Assembly (NCBI GenBank): GCA_018712435.1
Contig: DVGZ01000041.1
Coordinates: 1 to 64,000, forward strand
Reading direction: 5' to 3'
Source: Candidatus Caccousia avicola
GTDB lineage: Bacteria; Bacillota; Clostridia; Oscillospirales; Acutalibacteraceae
Length of the DNA stretch: 64,000 bases
Made by a program: the position numbers and the translations under genes
Notes under the pieces: generated by a model
The model's database searches: none
The model's input: only the letters and a program-made list of their open reading frames with translations
Told to the model about the DNA's origin: nothing
Shown: positions 15,377 through 22,379 of the stretch, piece after piece
Layout: the number at the start of each line of letters is the position of its first letter
How positions within the stretch are numbered: the stretch's first letter is position 1

Positions 15377-16804
15377 TCAAAAGCGGAAATAGAGAAACGG
15401 GTTATAGCTTGCGTCCACCAGATAAGCGGTGCTCAGAAGAAGCAGCAGGGCGGCGCAGACCGAGCGAAGCAAGGCATAGGGAAGGGGTCTGCGCTTGGAA
15501 AAGCGGGAGAAGGCTTCCCGGATCCGTTTTGGGATCCCTGCGGACGCAATGCAGAGAACGACAAGAAGAATCAGGTTGGTGTAGAACAGATAGACGGTTT
15601 CGTTGGAAAGCAGCGTTCCGCCGGCGCCAAAGAGAGCGGAAAGATAGGAAAGCCCCCGTGAAAGATCGTCAAAGGCAAACAGCACCCATCCGATCAGGAT
15701 GAAGAAAAGGGCGTAAACATGCTGGAAGAAGGAGGGAAGCTTTTCCAGCATGCGGAGCAGGAACAGCTTTTCCAGAATCAGAAGGATGCCGAAATAGACG
15801 CCCCACAGCAGAAAATTCCAGCTTGCCCCGTGCCAGATTCCCGTCAAAGCCCATACAATGGCAATGTTGCGGATTTGCATCGCCGGTCCGCGCCGGTTTC
15901 CGCCGAGAGGGATATACACATAGTCGCGGAACCAGCTGCCCAGCGTGATATGCCAACGCCGCCAGAATTCCGTAATGCTCTTGGAGCGATAGGGATGATC
16001 GAAATTTTCCGGGAAATGGAAGCCGAACATCAGACCCATTCCCACCGCCATATCGGAATAGCCGGAGAAGTCAAAATAGATCTGGAACGCGAAGGCAAAA
16101 ATTCCCAGCCAGGCCATCAGCACAGGCAGATCCCCGGCTGGCATGGCTGAGATTTCCTCCCACACCAGGCCGATGCTGTTGGCTAACAGGACTTTCTTTC
16201 CAAGCCCCTGCAAAAAGCGTGAGATTCCCTGGGAAAACGCGTCCCGGGACTCGCTGCGTCCGGTCAGCTGATCCGCGATGGAATGGAACTGGACGATGGG
16301 GCCCGCGATCAGCTGAGGGAAGAAGGAGACATACATGCCGAAGGCCGCCAGATTTTTCTGCGCTCTGGCCTCTCCCCGGTAGATGTCCACGGGATAGGAC
16401 AGCGACTGGAAGGTATAAAAGGAAATTCCAATCGGCAGGGCGATCTCAAGCAGAGGGATTTCCCGTCCCAGAATGGCGGAGACGTTTTCGAGAAAAAATC
16501 CCGCGTATTTAAAAATGCCGAGCAGCAGAAGGTTGACCGCCACGGAGACGGCCACCACAACGCGCGCCTTTTTCCGCTCTTCGCGATCGCAGAAGCGCTG
16601 CACCAGCCAGCCCAACGCATAGTTGAGGACAATGGAGCCGACCATCAGCCAGATGGCCACCGGTTCCCCCCAGCTGTAAAACAACAGGCTGAACACCAGA
16701 AGGATCAGATTCCGGACGGTGCGAAAACGCTTGGGAACGACAAAATAGAGCAGGAGAACGAGAGGAAAGAACTGATAGAGAAAGATCAGGCTGCTGAATA
16801 CCAC
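15377..16804 (-). CDS. MBOAT-family membrane O-acyltransferase (AlgI/DltB-like)
   Basis: 475-aa polytopic membrane protein, usual size for AlgI-type MBOAT proteins. Diagnostic segments include FWRRWHITLGSWFRDYVYIP and the catalytic-histidine segment ALTGIWHGASWNF. It moves acyl (often acetyl) groups from the cytosol across the membrane for attachment to an exported polymer by the DHHW partner encoded just downstream. The start is GTG at 16804 with a modest GGTGAGG site. No dltA/dltC carrier genes or alginate genes are present, so lipoteichoic acid D-alanylation is unlikely; peptidoglycan, teichoic acid or exopolysaccharide are open options. Confidence 0.93.
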   Translation of the reverse strand: MVFSSLIFLYQFFPLVLLLYFVVPKRFRTVRNLILLVFSLLFYSWGEPVAIWLMVGSIVLNYALGWLVQRFCDREERKKARVVVAVSVAVNLLLLGIFKYAGFFLENVSAILGREIPLLEIALPIGISFYTFQSLSYPVDIYRGEARAQKNLAAFGMYVSFFPQLIAGPIVQFHSIADQLTGRSESRDAFSQGISRFLQGLGKKVLLANSIGLVWEEISAMPAGDLPVLMAWLGIFAFAFQIYFDFSGYSDMAVGMGLMFGFHFPENFDHPYRSKSITEFWRRWHITLGSWFRDYVYIPLGGNRRGPAMQIRNIAIVWALTGIWHGASWNFLLWGVYFGILLILEKLFLLRMLEKLPSFFQHVYALFFILIGWVLFAFDDLSRGLSYLSALFGAGGTLLSNETVYLFYTNLILLVVLCIASAGIPKRIREAFSRFSKRRPLPYALLRSVCAALLLLLSTAYLVDASYNPFLYFRF

Positions 16805-16844
16805 GAGAGTTCCTCACCTTCTGTCGTAAAATAGAGGATTCACA

Positions 16845-16882
16845 GGAAAAGCAGAAACCGCGGCGCCATCCCGGCGCCGCGG
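16845..16882 (-). terminator. Hairpin between the DUF4358 gene and the MBOAT gene
   Basis: Perfect 10-bp GC stem CCGCGGCGCC / GGCGCCGCGG. On the minus strand it is followed by TTTCTGCTTTT, so it probably ends or attenuates the lipoprotein transcript before the MBOAT gene. Confidence 0.65.
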
Positions 16883-16900
16883 CTCCAGATGCTGCCGGGA

Positions 16901-17683
16901 TCAGCCCGCCAGTGTTTTGTCGATTGCGTCAATGGCAATCTGGTTCTGCTCCTCGTGGAAGGTGACCGCGGCCGGATCGTCCGCCAGCAGATCATCGGGA
17001 GCAAAGGCGCCGAGCATGATGAAGAACACATAATCGCCCTTCTGGTACACCTTGGAGGCGTTGACTTTGGGGATGTTCATGGGGTACTGCATGGAGTTGT
17101 TGACCAGATCGTCACGGTAAGCGTTGAGCGCGGAGACAACGTTTTCCGCTTTGCCCTCCTTGGCGTGAACGGCCACAAACGTGTCAACCTGTGTGCTCAT
17201 CATGGCCACCTGTCCGATCGCTTCCGTATAGTCGTCGGCGTTCAGGCCAAAACGGGTCTTGAGATCCTCGGCCGTCAGATCCATGGAGGGAAGATAGTTC
17301 TCACCATAGGCGTTTTTCACAGCGTCCAGAACGGTGCTCAGAGCCACGGTGCTGGAAGCGGAAGCGTTGTTGGAAGAGGGAGTCTGGCTTGCCTGCGGCG
17401 CGGAGGACGGAGTGGAGGGCTTCTCAGAGGGAGCAGCCTGCGAAGGAGCGGCTTCAGAGGAAGCGGCTTCGGAAGATTCCGCCTCAGAGGACGCAGCCTG
17501 CGAGGATTCCGCCTCGGAGGATTCTGCTTCAGACGATTCCGCCTGCGAGGATTCCGTCTCGGAGGACGTGATGGCAGAGGAAGCGTCGGAGGATGCCGTA
17601 TCCCCGCTGCTGGTGCAGGCGGCGAACAGGGAAGCGCACATGGCGCAGACGAGCAGGGCGGCAATCAGTTTCTTTTTCATCAT
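16901..17683 (-). CDS. DUF4358 lipoprotein with Ser/Glu/Ala-rich linker
   Basis: 260-aa lipoprotein. The signal peptide begins MMKKKLIAALLV and ends in lipobox LFAAC (Cys near residue 23). A ~90-residue linker of repeated Ser/Glu/Ala units (SSEAE, SSQAA) probably spans the wall. The C-terminal ~130 residues match the DUF4358 pattern (mature part from YGENYLPSM to GDYVFFIMLG), a domain often found beside MBOAT and DHHW genes in Firmicutes; its function is unknown. I start at the paired ATGs (17683) because the 28 residues upstream precede a normal signal peptide and are out of character. Confidence 0.82.
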   Translation of the reverse strand: MMKKKLIAALLVCAMCASLFAACTSSGDTASSDASSAITSSETESSQAESSEAESSEAESSQAASSEAESSEAASSEAAPSQAAPSEKPSTPSSAPQASQTPSSNNASASSTVALSTVLDAVKNAYGENYLPSMDLTAEDLKTRFGLNADDYTEAIGQVAMMSTQVDTFVAVHAKEGKAENVVSALNAYRDDLVNNSMQYPMNIPKVNASKVYQKGDYVFFIMLGAFAPDDLLADDPAAVTFHEEQNQIAIDAIDKTLAG

Positions 17684-17937
17684 TTGGAAATCTACCTTTC
17701 GTATGAAAATAAATAAATAAAAAGCGATGGTATGAATATCGCGGATCCACGGAAGTTTTTGGCACAAAAATTCTGGTTTTGAAATACATTGGTACTAGAG
17801 TAACGGCGGAATCCTGCGGCCTGCCGTGCGGGCAGAAAGGTTCCGAAGGCGCGTTCCCGGGACGTGCGGCGGACCCGGCGGCCGTGGGCTCCGGCGGTAC
17901 TAACCCCCGATTTGTGTCATGCTAGGAGGATTCAGCT
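17684..17937. other. Intergenic region with GC-rich structured leader
   Basis: 254 bp between the divergent DUF4358 gene and the interrupted gene. The left ~100 bp is AT-rich. From about 17790 to 17915 the sequence turns strongly GC-rich with several possible nested hairpins and two GGTACTA words (17801 region and 17896 region). An AGGAGG ribosome site precedes ATG 17938. No clear sigma-A promoter was found for either gene. Confidence 0.4.
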
Positions 17938-18027
17938 ATGGATGATACCAGTTTTGTTTCGACGGGCTGCTCGTCGAATTGCTTTAAGGAAGCGGTCTGC
18001 ATCGATGCGATGCGTGTGTATGACAGC
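17938..18027 (+). CDS. Interrupted conserved Cys-rich gene, 5' part
   Basis: First 30 codons of a gene whose remainder lies at 19936-20703, beyond the inserted element. ATG 17938 follows AGGAGG. The segment ends ...CIDAMRVYDS and joins seamlessly at TGCAGTGA to DKDCLEDLRVYF, giving VYDSCSDKDCLEDLRVYF, a continuous conserved-looking block. In the inserted state the frame runs into the element and stops at 18291 (117-aa chimera overlapping the recombinase gene on the other strand). I recall the family as conserved uncharacterised Cys-rich proteins of Clostridia; no function is known to me. Confidence 0.8.
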
Positions 18028-18035
18028 TGCAGTGA
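18028..18035 (+). repeat. attL core (TGCAGTGA)
   Basis: Left copy of the 8-bp direct repeat bounding the element; in frame it encodes Cys-Ser of the split gene. Identical to 19936-19943. Serine recombinases typically leave such short identical crossover cores. Confidence 0.85.
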
Positions 18036-18039
18036 ACCG

Positions 18040-18066
18040 CAACCTTCCGGTTGTCACAGCTGTGAC
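18040..18066. repeat. Hairpin and palindrome just inside attL
   Basis: CAACC-TTCC-GGTTG (18040-18053) abuts the perfect 14-bp palindrome GTCACAGCTGTGAC (18053-18066), which overlaps the recombinase stop codon. Possible recombinase binding sites or a weak terminator. Confidence 0.5.
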
Positions 18067-19529
18067 GCGTCGGGAGAGCAGCGCAGCTGCACCTCAAAGC
18101 AAACATGGTTTCCGTCCGGGCCGCGTTCGCTCCGGCAGAGAATGGAGCGGACCAGAAGACGCCAAAGCCTGTTTTCTTCGGCGGGAGACGCGCCGTTCAG
18201 CGCATCCTCCGCCGTCAAGGTTTTTTCGTCCCGCTGGTTGTCCGTCGCGGTGGACAGGCGGCTGAGCTGCTCCGATAGTTTTTCCCGCTGAGTAAGCAAT
18301 ATGCGGCGGCGTTCTTCGTAGAGAGCAGGGGAGTAAATCCCGGCTTCCAGCAGCGTGCACAGCCGTCCTTCCTGCGTGCGCAGCCGTTTTTCGGCATCCA
18401 GCAGAAGGCGTTCGCGTCTTTGATCGCAGGGATCAGGCGTGTCGGGCTGGATGGGGATCCGGCGAAGCAGGGGGCGTAAAGCGTTTCGAAGCGCGTCCGC
18501 GGCGTCGGAGAAATTGCAGGAGGGACAGCACCCGGCCCGCTCACACAGCAGATAGCCGCCCGGCCGGTTGGCGCGGGGGCGAAGCTGCATCAGACCGCCG
18601 CAGTTGGCGCATCGGATCAGGCCCGCAAAGGGGTTGACCAGCTCGCGCCCGGTGCCGGACGGCTTGCTTCTGGACTGCATGCGTGCCTGCACGCGGTCAA
18701 ACAGCTCCTGCGCGACGATGGCGGGATGTTTTCCCCGCGTGATTACCCATTGTTCCCGGCTGTTCTCGATTTTCCGGCATCCGGGCGATTGCCCGCCGGA
18801 ACGGAGAAAACGGCGGCGGTTCCAAATCACGGTCCCTGTGTAAACGGGGTTGCGCAGAATGTTCATGACAGCACCGCGCGTGAAGGATTCGCTCCGCCTG
18901 GGATGTGCGCCGCAGGCATTGAGAAAGGCCGCGATTGCCGGGGCCCCCTCGCCGTTTGCATAGGCGAGGAACATCTGACGGACGTAGACGGCCTCGTCCT
19001 CCTGAATTTTGAGCGTCGGCAGACGGCCTTCCCTGGTTTTTTCATACCCATAGGGGGCGTTTGCCAGATACCCGCCGTCAGCGGCGGTACGCTCCACGCC
19101 GCGCCGCATCCGTTTCTTGATCAGCTTGAGCTCCTTGCGGGCGAAGAAGGTTTGCAGCTCTGTGTAATCCTCGTCCATTTCATCGCGCAGATCATACGTT
19201 TTCTGCGGCGTGATGATCCGCACGCCCGCTTCCTTGAAGGTTTCCAGGATCACACCCTGCTGGCTCATGGTGCCGCGTCCCAAACGGTCAATGTCCATGC
19301 AGAGGACAGCTTCGCACGCGCCGTCTCTTACGTCGCGAAGCAGGCGCAGCATTTCCGGTCTCGCGTAGAGATCCTCGCCGCTGACGACCTCCTCGTAAAC
19401 GCCGCAGATCGTCAGCTGCATCGAACGTGCCGTCTCCTCCAGCGTTTCCCTGTGGCGGCGCAGGGTGTCTCCGGTGGTGTCGGACAGATCCTCCGCCCGG
19501 GATTTGCGCAGATACATACAGGTTTTCAA
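18054..19529 (-). CDS. Large serine recombinase of the intervening element
   Basis: 491-aa large serine recombinase (SpoIVCA-like size). N-terminal resolvase domain: catalytic serine in YLRKSRAED (S10), then VVSGEDLYARPE and the conserved MDIDRLGRG. A recombinase domain follows (LANAPYGY, about 150-290), then a zinc ribbon (CANCGG...LCERAGC, about 312-337) and a C-terminal coiled coil (about 360-440). It should cut both att sites, link via Ser and reseal. TTG start at 19529 has AAAGGAGG eight bases upstream, itself just below a sigma-E-like promoter. Its 3' end is only 19 bp from attL. Confidence 0.95.
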   Translation of the reverse strand: MKTCMYLRKSRAEDLSDTTGDTLRRHRETLEETARSMQLTICGVYEEVVSGEDLYARPEMLRLLRDVRDGACEAVLCMDIDRLGRGTMSQQGVILETFKEAGVRIITPQKTYDLRDEMDEDYTELQTFFARKELKLIKKRMRRGVERTAADGGYLANAPYGYEKTREGRLPTLKIQEDEAVYVRQMFLAYANGEGAPAIAAFLNACGAHPRRSESFTRGAVMNILRNPVYTGTVIWNRRRFLRSGGQSPGCRKIENSREQWVITRGKHPAIVAQELFDRVQARMQSRSKPSGTGRELVNPFAGLIRCANCGGLMQLRPRANRPGGYLLCERAGCCPSCNFSDAADALRNALRPLLRRIPIQPDTPDPCDQRRERLLLDAEKRLRTQEGRLCTLLEAGIYSPALYEERRRILLTQREKLSEQLSRLSTATDNQRDEKTLTAEDALNGASPAEENRLWRLLVRSILCRSERGPDGNHVCFEVQLRCSPDASQL

Positions 19530-19556
19530 GCTCCCTACCTCCTTTACAGAAGATAG

Positions 19557-19580
19557 GTATGAGAAAACGGAGGGAAATAT
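19557..19580 (-). promoter_or_regulatory. Sigma-E-like (mother-cell) promoter of the recombinase
   Basis: On the minus strand: AATATT-type -35 (ATATT, 19580-19576), 14-bp spacer, CATACCTA -10 (from 19561). This fits the Bacillus sigma-E consensus kmATATT-N14/15-CATACAnT in the ATATT and CATAC cores and in spacing. The predicted start is about 20 nt before the TTG codon. No sigma-A promoter is visible here. Confidence 0.6.
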
Positions 19581-19710
19581 TTTCGTTTCCCGCCTTGAAT
19601 ACCGGCGGAAAAAAGCGAATGTTACAGGAAAAGAAAAAATTTTTTCGCGGCTTCTGCTCTGTCATAAAAACCAAAGGACGGCGATTATCTTATATAAGTG
19701 GGAAGCGCGC

Positions 19711-19739
19711 AGAAAAACCGCCATGCGAAATACGGCGGA
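19711..19739 (-). terminator. Minus-strand hairpin upstream of the recombinase
   Basis: Read on the minus strand: CCGCC, 11-nt loop, GGCGG, then TTTTTCT. It would shield the recombinase from transcripts entering the element from the right. A similar 5-bp CCGCC/GGCGG hairpin lies at 19590-19608. Confidence 0.5.
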
Positions 19740-19775
19740 ACGGGCTTCCTTTTTATCTTTAAGGAGGCGGTATCC

Positions 19776-19943
19776 ATGCAGCCGGAAAAAGGAAAAAGAA
19801 ACCCGAAGGGGGAGAAAGAGCGGCGGAGAAGGCCGGTGTTTTGTGTGACGCTATTGCCGCCCGCTCAGGAGGAAAAGCAGGAGGAATGGCTTTGCGAGCT
19901 GGAGCGCGAAGCGGCAAACGTGATACGCGGGAGGTTGCAGTGA
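19776..19943 (+). CDS. 55-aa ORF ending in attR; candidate directionality factor
   Basis: Small ORF with a perfect AAGGAGG (19761-19767) eight bases before ATG 19776. The protein is basic at the N-terminus (KGKRNPKGEKERRRR) and acidic/helical at the C-terminus (EEKQEEWLCELEREAANVI). Its TGA stop is part of the attR core, so the stop is also kept after circularisation. It is the only element gene besides the recombinase. Small charged proteins next to att sites often act as recombination directionality factors; that role here is inference from position and size. No homologue recognised. Confidence 0.6.
   Translation: MQPEKGKRNPKGEKERRRRPVFCVTLLPPAQEEKQEEWLCELEREAANVIRGRLQ
19936..19943 (+). 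repeat. attR core (TGCAGTGA)
   Basis: Right copy of the 8-bp direct repeat, in the same codon phase as the left copy (TGC AGT GAt). It also holds the TGA of the 55-aa ORF. Confidence 0.85.
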
Positions 19944-20703
19944 TAAAGACTGTCTGGAAGATCTGCGCGTCTACTTCACACAGGACAAAAACGAGCTGAT
20001 CGCAAACGCAACAAGCGCCCACCTTCGGAGCGTGGACGTGATCACGGTTTACCTGAACCTGGAACCGGTGCCGTTCAACAAGGGCTTTTATTCGGTCGAC
20101 ATGACGTTCTTCTTCGACGTCTGCCTGGACATATGCTCTGCTCCGGCCTCCGCGTCCGTGGTGGTAAGCGGCATTGCTATTTTCAATAAGAAGGTAATCC
20201 TTTACGGCGGAGAAGGAAACGTGAAGTCCTTCAGCTCCGATAACGCCTGCGAATCGGTCGATCCGGCCTGCAGCCGCGTGCTGCCCAAGGCCAGCGTCCA
20301 GGTAGCGCAGCCGATCGGTCTGGCCGCCTATGTGAAGGACTGCTGCTCGCACTGCGACGCCTGCTGCCATATTCCCGACGGGATCTGCCGCCGGTACGGC
20401 GGTGGGTTCGACTGCAACTGCCGCCGCGGTATTTATATCGCGGTGGGGCTGTTCACCATCGTGCAGATTGTGCGCAATGTGCAGATGCTAATCCCGACGT
20501 ACGATTTCTGCATCCCGGAGAAGGAGTGCACCACCTCCACCTCCGACAGTCCCTGCGATATGTTCAGCCGCATTGATTTCCCGACCGATGAATTTTTCCC
20601 GCCCAAGGCCGGAGATTCCTTCTGTGAGAGCCATTGCTCCTGCTGCCAGACGAATCAGAATACTTCCTCGGGCTGTTCCGGCCGTTCTTCCTGCTCCAGA
20701 TAA
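19936..20703 (+). CDS. Interrupted conserved Cys-rich gene, 3' part
   Basis: Remaining 255 codons of the gene begun at 17938; intact product 285 aa. As it stands, the first ATG-like start is GTG 20032, giving 223 aa without the DKDCLEDLRVYFTQ block. The protein has a long beta-rich N-terminal part (EPVPFNKGFYSVDMTFFF, FNKKVILYGGEGNVK), a Cys cluster (CCSHCDACCH...FDCNCRRG) in the middle, a hydrophobic segment (GIYIAVGLFTIVQIV), and a Ser/Cys-rich tail (CESHCSCCQTNQ). No signal peptide. The disulfide-prone tail would suit a spore-coat or surface protein, but that is inference. Confidence 0.82.
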   Translation, partial: CSDKDCLEDLRVYFTQDKNELIANATSAHLRSVDVITVYLNLEPVPFNKGFYSVDMTFFFDVCLDICSAPASASVVVSGIAIFNKKVILYGGEGNVKSFSSDNACESVDPACSRVLPKASVQVAQPIGLAAYVKDCCSHCDACCHIPDGICRRYGGGFDCNCRRGIYIAVGLFTIVQIVRNVQMLIPTYDFCIPEKECTTSTSDSPCDMFSRIDFPTDEFFPPKAGDSFCESHCSCCQTNQNTSSGCSGRSSCSR

Positions 20704-20720
20704 GAACAACAGGGACGCTA

Positions 20721-20754
20721 AAAGGGGCTGCATCCATATGGATGCAGCCCCTTC
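20721..20754. terminator. Bidirectional terminator after the interrupted gene
   Basis: Perfect stem AAGGGGCTGCATCC / GGATGCAGCCCCTT with 4-nt loop, between two convergent genes; T/A tracts are short but on both sides. Confidence 0.85.
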
Positions 20755-20776
20755 TTGCTGTTGCCGGAAGATACGC

Positions 20777-21289
20777 TTAGTCGAGATTCTTGACCGGGTT
20801 CACACGGGTTACGTTGACCTTGCTGCCGTCGGTTCCCTCGACGTTGCCGGTGTACATCACGGACACCTTATCCCCGATTTTCAGGCCGTTCGGCATGTTG
20901 TCGAGATTGGTATCCTCACCGATGGTGAAGGTAATGGAGCCGTCGTTGGTTTTGAGGACAAAGGTGTTCATGGTGGCGTCCTCAATGGTACCCTTCATCA
21001 CATGCTCCATGGGGGTGGGCTCGGCAGACTCCGCCGCCTGGGAAGCCGCCTCGGACGCTGCCTCAGAGGCCGCCTCGGAAACCGCTTCGCTTGCCGTCTC
21101 CGAAGGGGTCTGCGCCTCAGACTCCTCCTTCGTCTCCGATTCCGTGCCGGAGGATGCCGTGGAGGAAACGCTTGTCCCGGAGGACGTGGTGGAACTGGTC
21201 GAGTCGGTATTTCCACAGGCAGCCAGCGTGGCGAGCATCGCGCAGAGAAGAAGCACTGCTGTCATTTTTCTCAAAATCTTGTTCATCAT
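20777..21289 (-). CDS. Small lipoprotein with low-complexity linker
   Basis: 170-aa lipoprotein: signal peptide with lipobox LAAC (Cys about residue 25), then ~65 residues of Ser/Thr/Glu/Ala repeats (SEAASEAASEAASQA). The C-terminal ~75 residues (MKGTIEDATMNTFVLKTND... and GDKVSVMYTGNVEG) look like a small beta-barrel of OB or DUF5666-like type. Function unknown. Its linker resembles that of the DUF4358 lipoprotein 3.5 kb away, but the end domains differ. ATG 21289 is one of two adjacent ATGs. Confidence 0.75.
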   Translation of the reverse strand: MMNKILRKMTAVLLLCAMLATLAACGNTDSTSSTTSSGTSVSSTASSGTESETKEESEAQTPSETASEAVSEAASEAASEAASQAAESAEPTPMEHVMKGTIEDATMNTFVLKTNDGSITFTIGEDTNLDNMPNGLKIGDKVSVMYTGNVEGTDGSKVNVTRVNPVKNLD

Positions 21290-21421
21290 TCAACCTCTTT
21301 TCCGGGTTCCGCCCGAGAGCGGACAACCCTTTTGCTTTGATGTGGCTATTATCCTACCCCGAATTTGTGAAATTGGTGTGAACAAAACAAAAGGAATTTC
21401 TGACAACGTTTTACAGGCGGT

Positions 21422-21450
21422 TTGACAGGCATCCGCAAACAAAGTATACT
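21422..21450 (+). promoter_or_regulatory. Sigma-A promoter of the repair operon
   Basis: TTGACA (21422-21427), 17-bp spacer, TATACT (21445-21450), 64 bp before the first ATG. Confidence 0.85.
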
Positions 21451-21513
21451 GATTTTCAAAGAAAAGGCTGTGAAAACATAAGCCGAATTTGTCTGGAAGG
21501 AGCCTGATCGATC

Positions 21514-21903
21514 ATGGCGCAGGAAATCTCGCAGGAGCGGCAGAGTGAAATTGCCCACGCAAACCAGCTTCAGGTGGAGGTGATGAAAGGCCTGCAATGC
21601 GGAGAGCCGGTGGAACGCCTTCTGCTCAAAGCCCTGGAAAGCATGGCGCTCAAGGAGAACGATACCGTATCATATCTTGAAGCGAAAAAAACGCTGATTG
21701 CCGTTTATGGCGACGCGCTCGGCCAGCCGGTTCCGCTTCAAATTGAATTGGAGGAATTTGAGACGCGTTTGGAGCGTCTTCGCCAGGCGTATGAGGAAGG
21801 GAAGGAGACGGAGCCGAAGGATACCCAGGAGCGTGTGAAAAACGCCATCATGGCGCACGAGAACCGCATCGCCCTGCTGAAGAAAAGGATTGAAAAAGAA
21901 TGA
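21514..21903 (+). CDS. Uncharacterised helical protein in repair operon
   Basis: 129-aa cytosolic protein, almost entirely helical and highly charged, with a likely coiled coil near the end (LEEFETRLERLRQAYEEGKE) and no cysteine motif beyond a single Cys. No family recognised. It is first in an operon with ogt and nfo: its TGA overlaps the ogt ATG (ATGA), so translation is coupled. A link to DNA repair is suggested only by this context. AAGGAG lies 11 bases before ATG 21514. Confidence 0.75.
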   Translation: MAQEISQERQSEIAHANQLQVEVMKGLQCGEPVERLLLKALESMALKENDTVSYLEAKKTLIAVYGDALGQPVPLQIELEEFETRLERLRQAYEEGKETEPKDTQERVKNAIMAHENRIALLKKRIEKE

Positions 21904-22379
21904 GGAAAAAGGAAACAATCGAGAGCGTCCGGCGGTTTTCCACTCCGTTTGGCGAAGCGTGGCTGGGGGAGCAAAACGGCGCGCTGTCCGTTCTGTGTCT
22001 GGGAGAGCCGCCGGCGGATCTGCCGCAGAGGGAGACGGAGCTGTCGGAGGGGACGGTGCGCTGGCTTCACGCTTATTTTGACGGCGCGCGGACTCCGTTC
22101 CCGTTTCCGCTTCTGCCGCAGGGAACGCCGTTTCAGCAGAGCATCTGGCGCGGTCTGCTCGAAATTCCTTACGGAGAAACGCGATCCTATGCCTGGCTGG
22201 CGCAGCGCGCGGGGAGTCCCAAGGCGTTCCGGGCCGCCGGGGATGCATGCCGCCGCAATCCGATCTGGATCGTGATCCCGTGCCATCGTGCCATTGCCTC
22301 CAGCGGGGCGCTGACCGGCTACGCGGGCGGGCTTGCGATGAAGCAGGCGCTGCTTGCTTTGGAAAGGGGGAACGGCTGA
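21900..22379 (+). CDS. ogt: Methylated-DNA-[protein]-cysteine S-methyltransferase
   Basis: 159-aa suicide enzyme removing methyl from O6-methylguanine onto its own cysteine. The C-terminal ATase domain has the helix-turn-helix region ([23 protein letters not shown]), the Asn hinge ([12 protein letters not shown]) and the acceptor Cys in IPCHR, followed by LTGYAGGL. The N-terminal domain is short, as in Ogt. It overlaps the preceding gene by 4 bp and the next gene by one base, so all three form a tight operon for alkylation damage and resulting AP sites. Confidence 0.95.
   Translation: MRKKETIESVRRFSTPFGEAWLGEQNGALSVLCLGEPPADLPQRETELSEGTVRWLHAYFDGARTPFPFPLLPQGTPFQQSIWRGLLEIPYGETRSYAWLAQRAGSPKAFRAAGDACRRNPIWIVIPCHRAIASSGALTGYAGGLAMKQALLALERGNG

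Larger units (their letters stand above)
18028..19943. mobile_element. Skin-like serine-recombinase intervening element (1,908 bp)
   Basis: Element bounded by TGCAGTGA on both sides; one repeat copy plus the cargo is 1,908 bp. Cargo is one large serine recombinase (minus) and a 55-aa ORF (plus). It has no transposase, no terminal inverted repeats and no conjugation or phage genes. Exact recombination between the repeats restores a 285-aa reading frame. This is the arrangement of sporulation intervening elements such as the sigK skin element of Bacillus and Clostridioides, but far smaller than those (tens of kb or ~15 kb). The excision itself is inferred from sequence. Confidence 0.88.

Noticed and set aside
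15377..16804. MBOAT protein as DltB of a D-alanylation operon
   Set aside because: No dltA, dltC or dltX nearby; the partner is a DHHW protein, pointing to AlgI-type acylation.
17430..17580. Array-like short repeats that could suggest CRISPR or VNTR
   Set aside because: They encode the Ser/Glu/Ala linker of the lipoprotein; units are irregular 12-18 nt with no spacers.
17938..18291. 117-aa plus-strand ORF as a complete small gene
   Set aside because: Only the first 30-33 codons belong to the conserved protein; the rest is antisense to the recombinase.
18028..19943. Reading the inserted element as an ordinary transposon or group II intron
   Set aside because: No transposase, reverse transcriptase or terminal inverted repeats; the gene is a serine recombinase and the 8-bp repeats fit site-specific recombination.
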